Part shown: piece by piece, positions 32,626 through 46,700 of the stretch
How positions within the stretch are numbered: the first letter of the stretch is position 1
Layout: each line of letters opens with the position of its first letter
Origin: Chondrilla cf. caribensis
Taxonomy: Eukaryota; Porifera; Demospongiae; Chondrillida; Chondrillidae
Length of the DNA: 64,000 bases
NCBI GenBank assembly: GCA_964020155.1
Contig: OZ026557.1
Coordinates: 2,163,501 to 2,227,500 of the forward strand
Direction of reading: 5' to 3'
The notes under the pieces: model-generated
What the model saw: the letters and a program-made list of their open reading frames with translations, nothing else
What the model was told of the DNA's origin: nothing
Databases searched by the model: none
Program-made: the position numbers and the translations under genes

Positions 32626-33269
32626 TTATGGATAGACAGGCAATCTCTTGGAGAATTAAATATAATATCTTTAAAACCGTGAAGACACATTCAGTTCATC
32701 AGTCTACCAGTAATAGTTATATCTTTGAGTTACTGTAGCAAATGACAATTTATGCTGCAAATATGCGCATACGTAGACTAGTCCAATGCAACATATTATA
32801 TTCAATAGAAATGCGTTTACTAATTTCCTGCCTTTTTATCACGTAATTAATCCTAACAATAAAACCTGTCTGGTGACCTGTGCTGTATACATGGTTCACA
32901 CCCACAACATGGCCTCAGTAGAGTTTGTGTCACTAACCACATTACATGACCTTACCTGTAATTAGGTTCAGAATGCTCACCTTACCTTATGATTGCAATA
33001 AGGGATGAATGTCCTCATGGGAAGTTTATGCCAGTCCTGATATCATATGAGAAGGAATACATACAAGTGTTGTTTGTCACATTTCCAAAATTATAGTACT
33101 ATATTCTATAGTCTCTAATGGATGTTCAGGGGGGTCAACTGTATGCTAGTTAATGTAGATTGTAATAGGTAGCTTGCTCTTGAGCTGGTATCTATTCCTC
33201 ATGAAATTGGAATACATTATGTATAGATGGTTCTTCTTGCCTAACTGCCTTCGAACTGCTTTCTTGAGA

Positions 33270-34330
<1,061 letters not shown>

Positions 34331-35796
34331 CATGTGTCTCACCAACTTGCTTAGTGTACCCATTGGCATAGTTTTACAGGGAAACACACACAGTGTACAG
34401 CCATGATTTATCAGACATTCTTTTCTCGGGAATCTTCACTGCATTATATCCAATATTATGATACTTATACCATATCCCCTATATATATATATATATATAT
34501 ACATGTATATATATATATATATATACATGTATATATATATATATCATACACACGTATATAATATACTCCATACATACGTGAACACAACACACTGTATGGA
34601 ACCTCACTCTACACATACATATGCACATGTATGTACATACAAGTACATATGTAGAGATTCAATACACTTTATATGTATCTGTGAGAATATTCTGTTCATT
34701 CTCCTGTTTGGGTGCTTTCCTGGCTTCTTAGCCATGAGTAAGTGGTTGTTGCAATGCACAAAGTATTGAATCAGATATAACACAGGTCATAGCACATGTA
34801 TGTCCGTACTACAACTGTTACATGAATGTTAGTCATGCACATTTCCTTTAGACGTATGTCTAGTTAGGTATATTATGCTCTCTAACTAGGTACTCAATAG
34901 GCAGTCACATGTACTTACTGGCTGATTGTATACTCATGGGCTTGTTGTACAATTAAGTTTTATATTAATAAAATGGATAGTCATCTAATGGCTACCTGCA
35001 TTCACTTGATGGCTAGAGTCTCTTATGCTTAATGGATATATGTACAGGTGCTTGATGGCTAATCTCTTGTGCTTAATGACTGGATATGTTAGCTTAATGG
35101 CTGTGTACATAAACCTGAGGGCTGGTCTCTTATGTTAAATGGCTGGTTACATTTTATAATGCCGAGATAAAATTTCTACTCGTGCTGAAGCAACATTATG
35201 CCTTCAAGTTAATATAGGAGGGAAGACATTGACTACTAGCAATGTATTCCCAATTTTGAATGGCGGTATGATCATCCTTTCCAGACTGAGATTTAGGTTC
35301 ACCTACCATGTATGGTATGTTGTTGTAAAGCTTCATAACAACCTGTTGTCCATTTGCATTGTTTGAAAAACATGTAACATCAATTTTACATATTATGACT
35401 AAAACTGGCAAAGTTCTAATAATATTATTATTATTGTTATTATTATTTCAGTGGGCCTCTGTTTTGTATACTTTGTCCTGGCCTGTTTCAATAGTTAGTG
35501 GAGCTTGTCAGCCCACGACACATGTGATATCACTTGAAGTGAATGGTGAGGCAAGGTATTATATGTATGCAATGAATGACTGATGTGTAATCATTTGAAC
35601 ATAATCTCTCTATTAGGAGAACCTCTGTGTTTTCCCACTTCTGTGCATTGCACTACTAATGTGCATGTCATTTGTCTAACAATAGCAGTGCATATGTACA
35701 TATGCATTACTTTTTGCATGTAGTGATATCTTCAATCATTCTTTGCATGTTTGTGTATCTATATAGGTACTACAGTAACTCTCATTTTTTGATGAA

Positions 35797-36033
35797 ATGG
35801 AGGAATTTGGAGAAGATAAGCAAGATTCACCTTCAACAGAACGTGAACCTTACGTTAAGACAACCATCAACCACAGAGTCATAAGCACAGTCAGTGCTGA
35901 CTCTCGTAGTCTCTCTTACCACAGTAGTGAGGACGTGTCTCTGTTGAGCAGTGATGAGGTGCTCACACCCCCTCTTGTTAGATGGGACCTGTGCATATTG
36001 AATACCACCATTGTCACAGGACCTTATTATTAC
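35797..36033 (+). CDS. Possible plus-strand exon of an unknown gene (or remnant)
   Basis: An open frame starts MEEFGEDKQDSPSTE, continues Ser/Asp-rich, and reaches VRWDLCILNTTIVTG before a GTATGT donor-like site. The last part recurs downstream of gene D at 61309-61392, where the frame reads VRWKLYMLNTTIVTG and then a hydrophobic run like a membrane helix. In both copies CTTGTTAG precedes the shared part, so that could instead be an acceptor. The family is not recognised. It is convergent with the gene B 3' end. It may be a real exon or a duplicated gene fragment. Confidence 0.3.
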
Positions 36034-36496
36034 GTATGTGCTTGTATCTTATTTCACTGCAGATCTGGTTCAATAAGTATTTCATATTGTATATAATCAT
36101 TAATGGTTGATGGGAATCATTTACATGAACCGGTTGCATGTTAGTATATGATTATTTATAATTGGATTGTTGAATTTTACACCATTCTGTGTAGTCCTGA
36201 GTATAAAATAGTCCTATAAAATTTTTAAGGACCTAAATTATCCTTTATAGATAGGTTTCATTAGTACATACTGTAGTCCTCTTTCTTGTGGCACAACTCC
36301 AACACAATTGTGTGTACACATAATATTATAGGTATCTCTAGTGTCTCATGGCTATTATACAAACAAGTTTTAAATTCATAAAATATGTGACACTAATTAC
36401 TTCTGTGCATTATACATAATAGCCATATATTATTAGTTTGCACATGTTATAATTATTATAACTAATCTTAATGATTATTTCCAGCAGCTGGAAATG

Positions 36497-36502
36497 TTTA
36501 TT
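36497..36502 (-). terminator. Candidate poly(A) signal of gene B
   Basis: AATAAA on the minus strand, about 90 nt after the gene B stop codon (36591-36593). No such exact hexamer was noticed just after the gene A stop. Confidence 0.45.
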
Positions 36503-36590
36503 ACAGTATGTAATACTCATGAGCCTAAACAGCTTGAAACCTACTGGTATGATTAGTTAAGATGAACTGTTAAAGATGACTAAATTGTTA

Positions 36591-37262
36591 TTAAATGTCC
36601 TTCTTGGAATGCTGTATCTCATCACCTTTGGATTGAATGGATACTTTATCATCCTCATGGACGTCATCCTCACTTCCCTGCCCATGAGTGGAGTAAAAGT
36701 GCACTTCGTACTCCTTGGAAGCCGTCTTGGCTATAATAATTGAATAAGGTATTACTATATGAAATATAAATTTAATAATGATAAATATGTATGAATTCAA
36801 ACAATATGTTAAGAACTAGGGCGAGGCGAGGAAATGGTGGTATGTGTGCTAAGACTGTTAGGTTCCTCTCCAATTAATTTAAAACCAGGTACACGATGCA
36901 ATTATGAAATTAAAACTGAAAGCTCACTGTGAGTTATGCTCATAGCATGTCATTAGTATATTATCTATAAAGTTAACATGTTACCAAAATTGGCTGGTTA
37001 AATGACCAACTGCATGGTAAAACAGCACAGGTTCACAAGTACATGGACGGTGCTCATTATAGTTGTGAATTCGACTCCCAGGTGCACATCATTTGGTTTG
37101 GATACAAAAGTATGTTAAAAAACGGTCTAAGACTGGTTTGAAATGTGACCATAAAAATAATTACATATACAGTAACAGTTGTATAAAAGAATACTCACAA
37201 TCATTGTCCGAATTTTTCTGCTCATTTGACAGACTCATGGTCACCATTGCTTCTCCAGATTC
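36591..37262 (-). other. Gene B exons 42-43: cytoplasmic tail
   Basis: Exons 37199-37262 and 36591-36730 encode ESGEAMVTMSLSN, a short link, then SKTASKEYEV and an acidic GQGSEDDVHEDDKVS end with TAA. It is more diverged from A than A is from D, suggesting A and D are the closer pair at this end. Confidence 0.82.
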
Positions 37263-39216
37263 CTGCATAGAAAATAATACCAATATTATGATTATGAAGT
37301 GGTTAATACTCATATAGTACACAATTGTACATGGACAGTGTATTGGAATCCATACTTGAGCTTATTTCCAACTTTATAATGTGCACAATAATTATAAGCA
37401 ACAATGTAATAACTATTTTATTTAACTGCATTGATTTCTCTTACACTTGACTGCCACATCAACTTTTGTCATTCAATAAGTGGTTTGTACTAATTTTTGA
37501 TTTTTGATCAACTAGCTACTCCTTTCAGAAGCCTTTCGTTTGTACAACCATACATAATAAATACTATAATAATACTCACCTTGTGATGGAAGGCAGCATC
37601 AGAACTCTGCTTCTCTCTTTTAGCATGACAGAATGTTTTTACTTTGTTGCGTACTTCATCATGTCTTACAACAAGACATATGAAAATGAACACACCCTAC
37701 AAATGTTGAATAAAGTGGGAAAGATCAGACTGCCTGAGGGTGATATGTACTTTATGTTTGATAAACAACGTATTATAATATTATTATGTGTTTGAACAAG
37801 CAATTTAAAATTCCTTTGTCTATATTATAATATACTAGTGCTGGGACGATTAAACGATTAATTGATTAATCAATCAATTTTCATATCAAATCTCATCATT
37901 GTTAATAGTGCAAGCATATCGATTAATCACAGAAAGTAATTAAGTGAGTAGAACAGGCAGCCACCCCCACCTTATTACCCAGAACCTTCACTTCAGGGCC
38001 GGGTTCAGTGTTGTACCTGAAATGTGATAAGGACTCTATGGACTTCACTTCACGTATACTACTCAGTCTGATAAAGTCTGGTTGGCTTCCTGTTACGCCC
38101 ACTTAATTACTTGCGGTGATTAGTTGATTAATTAATTGGTTAATTAATTTGTACTGATAATCAATTTGGAAAGTACAGCTGATTTCCAGCCCTATTATAT
38201 ATACATAGGAGTTTATTTTGTAAATTAATAACTGGGTTGCATTTATTTTCACAAAGAAAAAAGGACTTATTGATTAATATTAAGGTTTGGTAATTTACAG
38301 TGTTAGCAAAATCTCTGAACATTAGTGAGTACACTATGACATCACCTGTAATGAGTTCAAGACAAGAAATCCCCAGGTGAAGAATGATGTGATGGAATTA
38401 ACAGCCAGAAGTCCAAAGATCCATGTCAATCCAGTGAGAGGGAGAAGTATCGCAATTGATTTCAGAAGTTTCCTTCAATAGAGCACAAATACATGCAATA
38501 CATTGCAGCTGCAGCAATCCGTTTGCATACATAGACTAAGTGAAAAGATAAGTGACTAACATAGCTTTTAGGGCACTTGTCTTCATGTAATCGTCAGAAG
38601 CTTCTGTAAGCTTTACATGGCTACTTCTGTATATCTTCTTTAAGGCAATGATCATAATAACTGCATTCACCTATATATACACAATTAAAGGTAATAGCCT
38701 GCATTATGTATAATGGTATGTGGATGGGTATCAAAGAATAAAAGTGGTCTTATAACTGAGATATAAGTCCACTGCCTTCAATTACTATTGTCCAGGTAAA
38801 TGTTACTTTATATAAATACATAATGTATGAAGATACCATGCACAACTGACTATAGCTAACTCACCAGGATAACACAGAGCATTGGAACTATAAATGCAGC
38901 AATTATACCATCTTCTGTTGGAAGCCAGCATCTATTATGTAAAATTATTCCATAAAATGAGAAATAAATCAACGAAGGTGATGTGTACATATCTTACGCT
39001 CTGATATTGTGATAATCTGGATTGCCTTTGTCATATGAAATTGGTATCCTGTACAGATCATGTTTAGCGGCAACTGAAATAGCTGCTATTATGCTTGGTA
39101 TAACTGTGAATCAACAAAATTAATAATATCAAATATCAATACTACACACAAGCAGACACATGCAAACACATACAAGTACACACTGTACCTACACATGCAA
39201 TGATATTAAATATATA

Positions 39217-39286
<70 letters not shown>

Positions 39287-40734
39287 GGATGGATGGATGG
39301 ATAGATAGATATATAGATAGATACATACATACATACGTAGATAATAGATAGACTAACACTGTCCAGAACTTACTCCATCCTATAATAGAATAATAGAACA
39401 ACCATTTTCTCTTGTTGACATGAAATACGATGACAGTCATTCGAAAGAGGTGAATTCCTTCACACAACATCCAGAAGAATAGAGACAAAAAGAAGTAGTG
39501 AAGGAGAGTTGTTACCAGTTTACAACCAATCTGAATAGGGAAATGTGAATAGATCCCTATATATAATATATATAATATAATATATATTATATACATATAT
39601 ACATAATAAGATTGTATAGTAACTATAACTGTATGCATACTGTATGTATGAATCATAAATATACTGTTTGTCAATTAATAATTACATTAATAATAACTAT
39701 TTTCAACAACTCACTGGTGATGATGTAGCCCCTTCACTACCAGCAAGAAAAATGACCAACCCAAAGGTCAAAGCTAAGCACAAGTTCAAGTGGACAAAAT
39801 TCCCAATTTGTGTTATTAGTTGCTTCCTGTAAACATAAATTTCAGTGTTAATAATAAATCAAACTATCATGTAAATATTATTCCAAATGGTGTGTATATT
39901 TCATACATACATCATACATTCATACTATTATACATGCTATGAATTGAATAGATCATGTAGGATACCCAAATAAAAATTAATTACATTATCCTTGTAATAT
40001 TATTTATATTAGTACAATTCTTATAGTGTTTTGAAGTGATCATGTAAATAGCAGTTATCATATTATTGCACCTTACAAACATATAATATTATATCCAACA
40101 AATTTATCAATACCATTTCATAATATATTACACTAATGGCTTACTCTGAGTGTTCTATAGTTAGGAAAGGAATAGACATTCATTTTACTCGGAGTTATTT
40201 TCAAGTTTTATACTGTCTGAACAATTACTGTAACAATGCATGTACCTACATCATGTTGGCCTTGAGATGAGGCTAGTGTTTTCAGGGTGGTTTGTAGTTA
40301 TTTGGAAAACACAGGCATACAATATACATTCAAAGAAGTACCAATACGTACCACAAACTAATAAAATAGATGATGGTTATTATCATAGCAATTAGAGATA
40401 TAGAGCATCCAATGTATGTTACGATGGAGAGAGCAAGAAGATGATCGGCAGAGTATTGCTGTAATTGAAAGGAAAGTTAAAATTATCTTTAACATGGTGG
40501 AATAAAATAATAATTATACCATGCACAGATAGTATTAGGATACATTCTTACATTTGTTGATCCAGAAACATCCACTAAGACTGCAAAACTCGTCAGATGT
40601 GTACTCTTACATACAACAGTGTCCTTCTCAATGACAGTGGTTAGCCCTTCATCAGACCATTGACCAGTGCTAGATGTAACAAACCTGCTTTATACAAGCT
40701 TACTGTATGTGTACTCATGTACACATGAGTGTGC

Positions 40735-40781
<47 letters not shown>

Positions 40782-43700
40782 ATGTGTGTGCATTCATGCG
40801 TTTGTGTGCATATGCATTCATGCATGTGTGAACGTGACACACTGCAAGCTGCAACATACCGCAAATTTCCACCGTCACTGTCATAAGGGAATTTCCAAAA
40901 CACACACTTAGCATTTTCAACATAGGACTATTATAAGGAGAAGGAGACTATCACATTACAATGAAAGCAGTTCAATTGGAATACTAACTTCCATTGGGAA
41001 TGTTATCTCAACTGGCTCATCCATTGGAGTCTGTGAATATTCATGATATGATCCTACCTGACTTGATAGGATGATTGATCCCAGGTGACAGTTAGATATA
41101 CCATCACAACTGTGCTTTCTATTAAAGGAATATTGTATTATAGTTTATATATATATATTATACTACAATATGTGTATTAATAATAATGAATATGAAATTA
41201 AACCACCACACATGTGTAGCATTGTATGTGTTAAATCATCAGTGTGAATTTGAAAAAATTGCACTTTTGCAAGTTTCCTTCTAATTTAAGATTTACACAG
41301 ACTTAGTAATAATTAATGGGTGAAAAAAAAATCCTACAGTCTTTTGACTTAGAGGTGGATTAATGAACATGGTTAGGGTATGTTTGGAATATGGTTGTGA
41401 TAGAGTTGGTATATTCTTAATCTGCATGTTAGACTTTTGCGTACCACAAATAGGATGAGTTCAAACTTGTAAAACTTACTTGTACACCATGCCATTTTGA
41501 GTAGTTTCATTGATAGTTTGGAGTGCAGTTCTATTCACACCTGTTTGGTTTGCTTTGTTTACCCCTGTCTGTAGCAATCCTGACAGTCCATTAATTTGCA
41601 TATTCACAACCTGAATAGCTGTTTGCATAGTATTAGATAAACAATCACAGTCTGATAAAAAGTATAGTTGTCAGTGGACAGTGTTTGTCCCAGTTGAGTA
41701 AAAATTAATATTAGAAAATATAGTAGTTTAAAGAATGAGTAACACCTTCTAATACAATCCTATATATTTTATATCCATGTACAATATTCCACAATAAGAC
41801 TCAAAACCATTCTGACACACATGCTTGTACCCCAACAAAATTTGTACATTAAAAATCATACGCACTTTCTCCATTACTTCTTTCGTTAAGTAATGCTTTA
41901 GGTATCTTTATTGATGGTGATCGTGTTGTGTCTTGTTCCGGGCTACCAGTGAATAACAAGTTGCTGGATAAGAGTTCACTTTTGAGTTCAATTATGCCAC
42001 CATTCACAACTGTAGGTCAGATAATTTTTATATTGAACACTTGTTGGACCCATGTCTGTAATTATAATTATGTAATTAAAAGTTATATAACATAATCTCA
42101 CCAATGTTATTCAGAGTCACATTGACAGATTTCATTTCTCTGAAAGTAGTCAAATTTTTTGATTGAAGTTGTAAGCTGTTTGTTAAAGAGGAAGCCAATT
42201 TCTCAGAATTGAACAGGAGATTCGGTGCACGATTGCTTTCAATCTAAGTAATGTAAATGTATGTATGCCATACAAATGCTGCCAATTTGTATTTGCAAGT
42301 GAGCTTTATCACCCACTGAGCTTAAGGAATCCCACGCCTGGATATGTTGCGAATTGAGGATATTGTCCACTAGGCCAAAGATTTCCTAATTAAAATAAGG
42401 ATTAGGATAAAATACAATTTTCTGAAAAAAATATTTATTATCTGAATGTGAGCATAAAAGGGCAGGGTGAACATTATAATATCTGGGCTACAATTTGTAA
42501 GTGTGATGTTCTCTATACCATGAAAAACATGACTAAATTATTGCTTGAATTTGCCTACCATTCCTTGCTGTAAATCTTGTTCAAGTAAGTTAGTCCTGAC
42601 AGAAGCTCTGTAGAGAGAAATAGAAATAGTTGTATGTCACACATATACTTAACCTATTTATCAGTACATATTATACACATTTGTATTTCATTTATCAGTA
42701 GGATGAACTACACTAAAACCTAAAACTTAATAAATCATCAAACTTTTCGATATAAGAGCTGATTTTGTACACAAATATGAAAATTTGATTGAATACCAAA
42801 CAACACAATAATGTCAAATAATTCCAATGCTGAATTTAGCATGTTAACATCCTATTTTGTGTTACATCTATGTATGGTATTATGAATTAATTATTATTAT
42901 GATTATTGTATTATAGGGCTTGGTAATAGAAATCTTCTTTTATAATTTATGATTAACTAACTCGGATACAGTGTCCACATATGTGACAGCTGTTCCCAAA
43001 TCTCTAGGAAATAGAGACTCTGAATTATCAGCCAATCGTTTTGCTTCGGAAGTGAGAGAAGAAGTTGTGGATGTAAACAGTGCCACCTGGTCGTCTTCCA
43101 CACGTTGGATGCCTCCTTCAATGGCCACTGGTGTGTTCAAGGTTGACTCTCTCAATTCATCAATCTATATGAATAAATTGAAATGACATTAAAACGTAAT
43201 AACATTTTTGTACATATAATGCAAATAAAAACAAGTGTGGATCTATAATGAAGACATATGTACAAATGATCTCACTATCATATACTTACAGTAACTCGAG
43301 CTTCTCTGAATGCCTTGGATTCACAGTCAGTCACATTAGCCATTTCCCACATTCCACTGCTGTTACAGAACCTCTTGGCTAATCCAATATTGAATGCTAT
43401 ATATTAATATACATATAATATTATATTCATTCTGACACATTATCTAATATATTCAATTATCTAATAATATGTACATTTATACTGAACAAGCTAAACGAAA
43501 TTGCATGGTCAGTACCTGTAGCATTGTCACTCTTTCTAATACATCTCTGTATGCTATAGTCACAAGGAGGAGTACTTGGCCAGAGAATGCCAGAGTCGAC
43601 TGAACCTGGGCAATTACCAGTACTAGGAGAGGCAGCTGTACACAAGATAATATTGATAGCTAGTAAATTAATCAATAACATAAAATTCAATGAGTAATAA

Positions 43701-46700
43701 TTATCACTACACTTAATATGTGGCTATGACATACCAACACAGCCTAGATCTTGTTTGCTTCCATCATACAAGGTGGGATTCAAATCCTTCCATAGCAAAA
43801 GCAAAGAGCATAATAATTATATCCCTTGTACAGTGTGTCACTGAATTACCTTATAGTTTCACTACTGTGTGTACTTATCTCAACTTATTTGGCAAGTACT
43901 TAGATTTTACATACCCGAAAATCAGGAATACCATCTCCATCTGTGTCCAATGAGCAGTGGAGTGCTCCATCAATGGAAATATCAATGTATGGATCACCAC
44001 ACTGAGTAATACAATTGGAAAAGAGAGTTTATTATCTGTTACACATATTTTGTATGTGTTGATAGACATTGAAACCATGACAAATCTATTGTCACAGTGA
44101 TTTATGTTAATAACCGGATGCACACAGTTTATGATTCGGTATAGAATATGCTTGTATGGAAACTTCTTACTTTGAATTTAATTAACTAGTACACTAAATG
44201 GCAGGGAATTATTACTGCAATAAGTCAATAGTTATTCAATCATATAATAATTACAATATTTTAACATGTACAAAGGTGACTGTATATTAAATGTACAACG
44301 TCTCAAATTCTGCATGTTGGATTCATATAATATAATAACACCCTAAGATAAATGTCTATTTGAACCAATAATTTTGAGCTTTGTTCGGTTTACTGTAATG
44401 TTATACATTATAAGGATCTACATAATTCTAATGGGGACATCTGATAACAAAAATGAACTTCATGGGTCACTTATACAATAGCTGTACCTCTTCCTTTCTC
44501 CTGCACTTTGACATGTACGTGTGTACACAATAACCATTTCCTACTTTATAGTGTATACTGTATACTCACCATACATTGTCCTGCTGAATGCTTACATTCA
44601 CAGGGGGTGGAACCAGGTCCGGTACATAGAGTCAAGGTATTTTCATCAATTGATAATTTCTCTTCAGAACAACGGCAGTATACTGTGGATTGCATACGAG
44701 AACCTTTTCAAGTTTAGATTGTTGATGACAAGAACAACTATATTTATACCAATGTTTTATAATAACTAAATCGAGGGTGACAGAGTGTATATTAGTGTTA
44801 TTATTAGTAGTATATTATACAACTATCACCTTTGATTTAACAAAAATAATTCTTTAATCACATTGGACCAGGTATAAATTGCATAATTTGCCATGCTAAA
44901 GTAATCCAATGATTATACCATCCAGTAGTATTATATACATAATTATATAGCTGCCTGCACATACCTGATTGTCTAAAACTATATACAACAGGAGGGTTTA
45001 ACATCACATCAACTTCTGTGGACTTGAGTGCCATGGTTGCATCAACAATATCATCTCTCTGGACATCCACAGATAGTGCAATGAGTGTTATATTTTCTGT
45101 CCATGGGAAATACCTGACGACCTCAAATTCTCCAAGGTTATAGGAACTAGCAGCAGCTCTTAACTATTGAAAATAGCAAATGAATAATTGTATGGAATAC
45201 AATTATAGTATAATTCAATTTAGAGTATAAATGAAACACCCCTACCTGGCTAAACAGATCATCTTCCACATTCATGACACCAGTAACTGATAAGCTAACA
45301 TTCACTTCAATAAACAAGATACTTTTTTGATCTGTGCTTTTAAAAGTACATCCACTGAAGTCCACTTGTCCCCAGTGACCATTGGTATTACATTGTCTTC
45401 TAATTTTTGAGAATTCACTGAGAAGAGAATTTAGATTTTTGCAAGAGTAGGACACTTCCAGACCATGAGATGTTCTTGGCCACTGGAAACCTCTGTCAAA
45501 ACTAGGCAAGCAGCAACCTTCACATGGATCCTAATTTGGAATAAGACATTGGTATTAGAATAGTGCATTGATCTATACATGTCCATTCTATTCATGCCTT
45601 CAATCAGAAAAGAAAACAAACTACAGCTATTAATTTCAAATTAACAGTATCACAACACGAGAAACAAACATGTCCTCTACGATCATGCAATGTATACTAG
45701 TGTATATATTATGTTTAGCTGCACTTACTGGTTCTGAATTAGGTATCCCATCACCATCTGTATCCAACCAGCACAATCCTTCTTTCTGTACATATACCCC
45801 AGAACACTATGTTTATAAGGAGAAATGTCATTCATGTAATGTAATATCATTTAATAATTTGGTTACTTTAAAGTTGAACTAATTTTACATAACATTTTTT
45901 CAATTATTCATTTCTCACAATTTACACTAACTAGCATTCTGGCAAATGATTTGTCATTCATTTACAGTGTTTTCATCACATATTATACTAAAGTCCAGTT
46001 CTACTCAGTTGACAAAAACTTGTATATACACTGATTGAGATATTTATTCCAGCTGTTACTGTGAGACTGAGTGTACGCACTATAGACAATGTGTAAATAC
46101 AGCTTTCAAATAAAATCATCAATGGAAACTCACTGAACATGTTCCATTGAATTCACATTTGCAAGGAGACCTGACATAGTATGGAGCATTGCATATTTCT
46201 ACAGTCACTAGTTCTCTGCTAGGGGAAGTGAACTTTGCTGGACACCTGCATTTATCTAGTATATTTGTATTTAGACATATCATAGTAAAACAGTATAAAT
46301 TACTTTGAAATTTGTACTTGACTATATAACTTTTATAAATTCGTATATAACTGTATACACACAGCAACACAACACAGTGAGAGAATTTTTGAACCAACAA
46401 ACAGTCTAGATCATGGCAGCATAATCCTAGCATATATAAGGTTGAACATTTACCTGAAGGCTTAAGGATGAGTTTCTCTTCTACACTGACAGCAATCATC
46501 ATTGCATTAAAGGTTAGATGGAGCATATCAAGTCTTCTCAAACCGTTTTTTATGCTAGTGACTGACGATTTAGTCTGGATTACCAAATTAAGAACCGTTG
46601 TGTCATAATCACTCAAAATTCTTTTATTGGATATTGTCAGATTCTCAATTGAAGTTTGCAATGCTGAAATCAGATGGGTGCGAATCTGAGAAGAAAATTA

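Larger units (their letters stand above)
37580..40458 (-). other. Gene B exons 34-41: seven-helix domain
   Basis: Exons 40352-40458, 39715-39826, 39374-39530, 38998-39103, 38865-38931, 38561-38670, 38346-38472 and 37580-37696. TM3 end FFWMLCEGIHLFR, extracellular CWLPTEDG, TM6 LLPLTGLTWIFGLLAV and TM7 LQGVFIFI are all present. The intron between exons 36 and 37 carries TA and GATA repeats; a frame reading across it is artefactual. Confidence 0.92.

Noticed and set aside
39189..39674. 161-aa frame that joins TM3 to a Tyr/Ile/Ser-rich tail
   Set aside because: It reads through the donor at 39373 into TA/GATA repeats. The spliced form gives a proper TM4 as in gene A.
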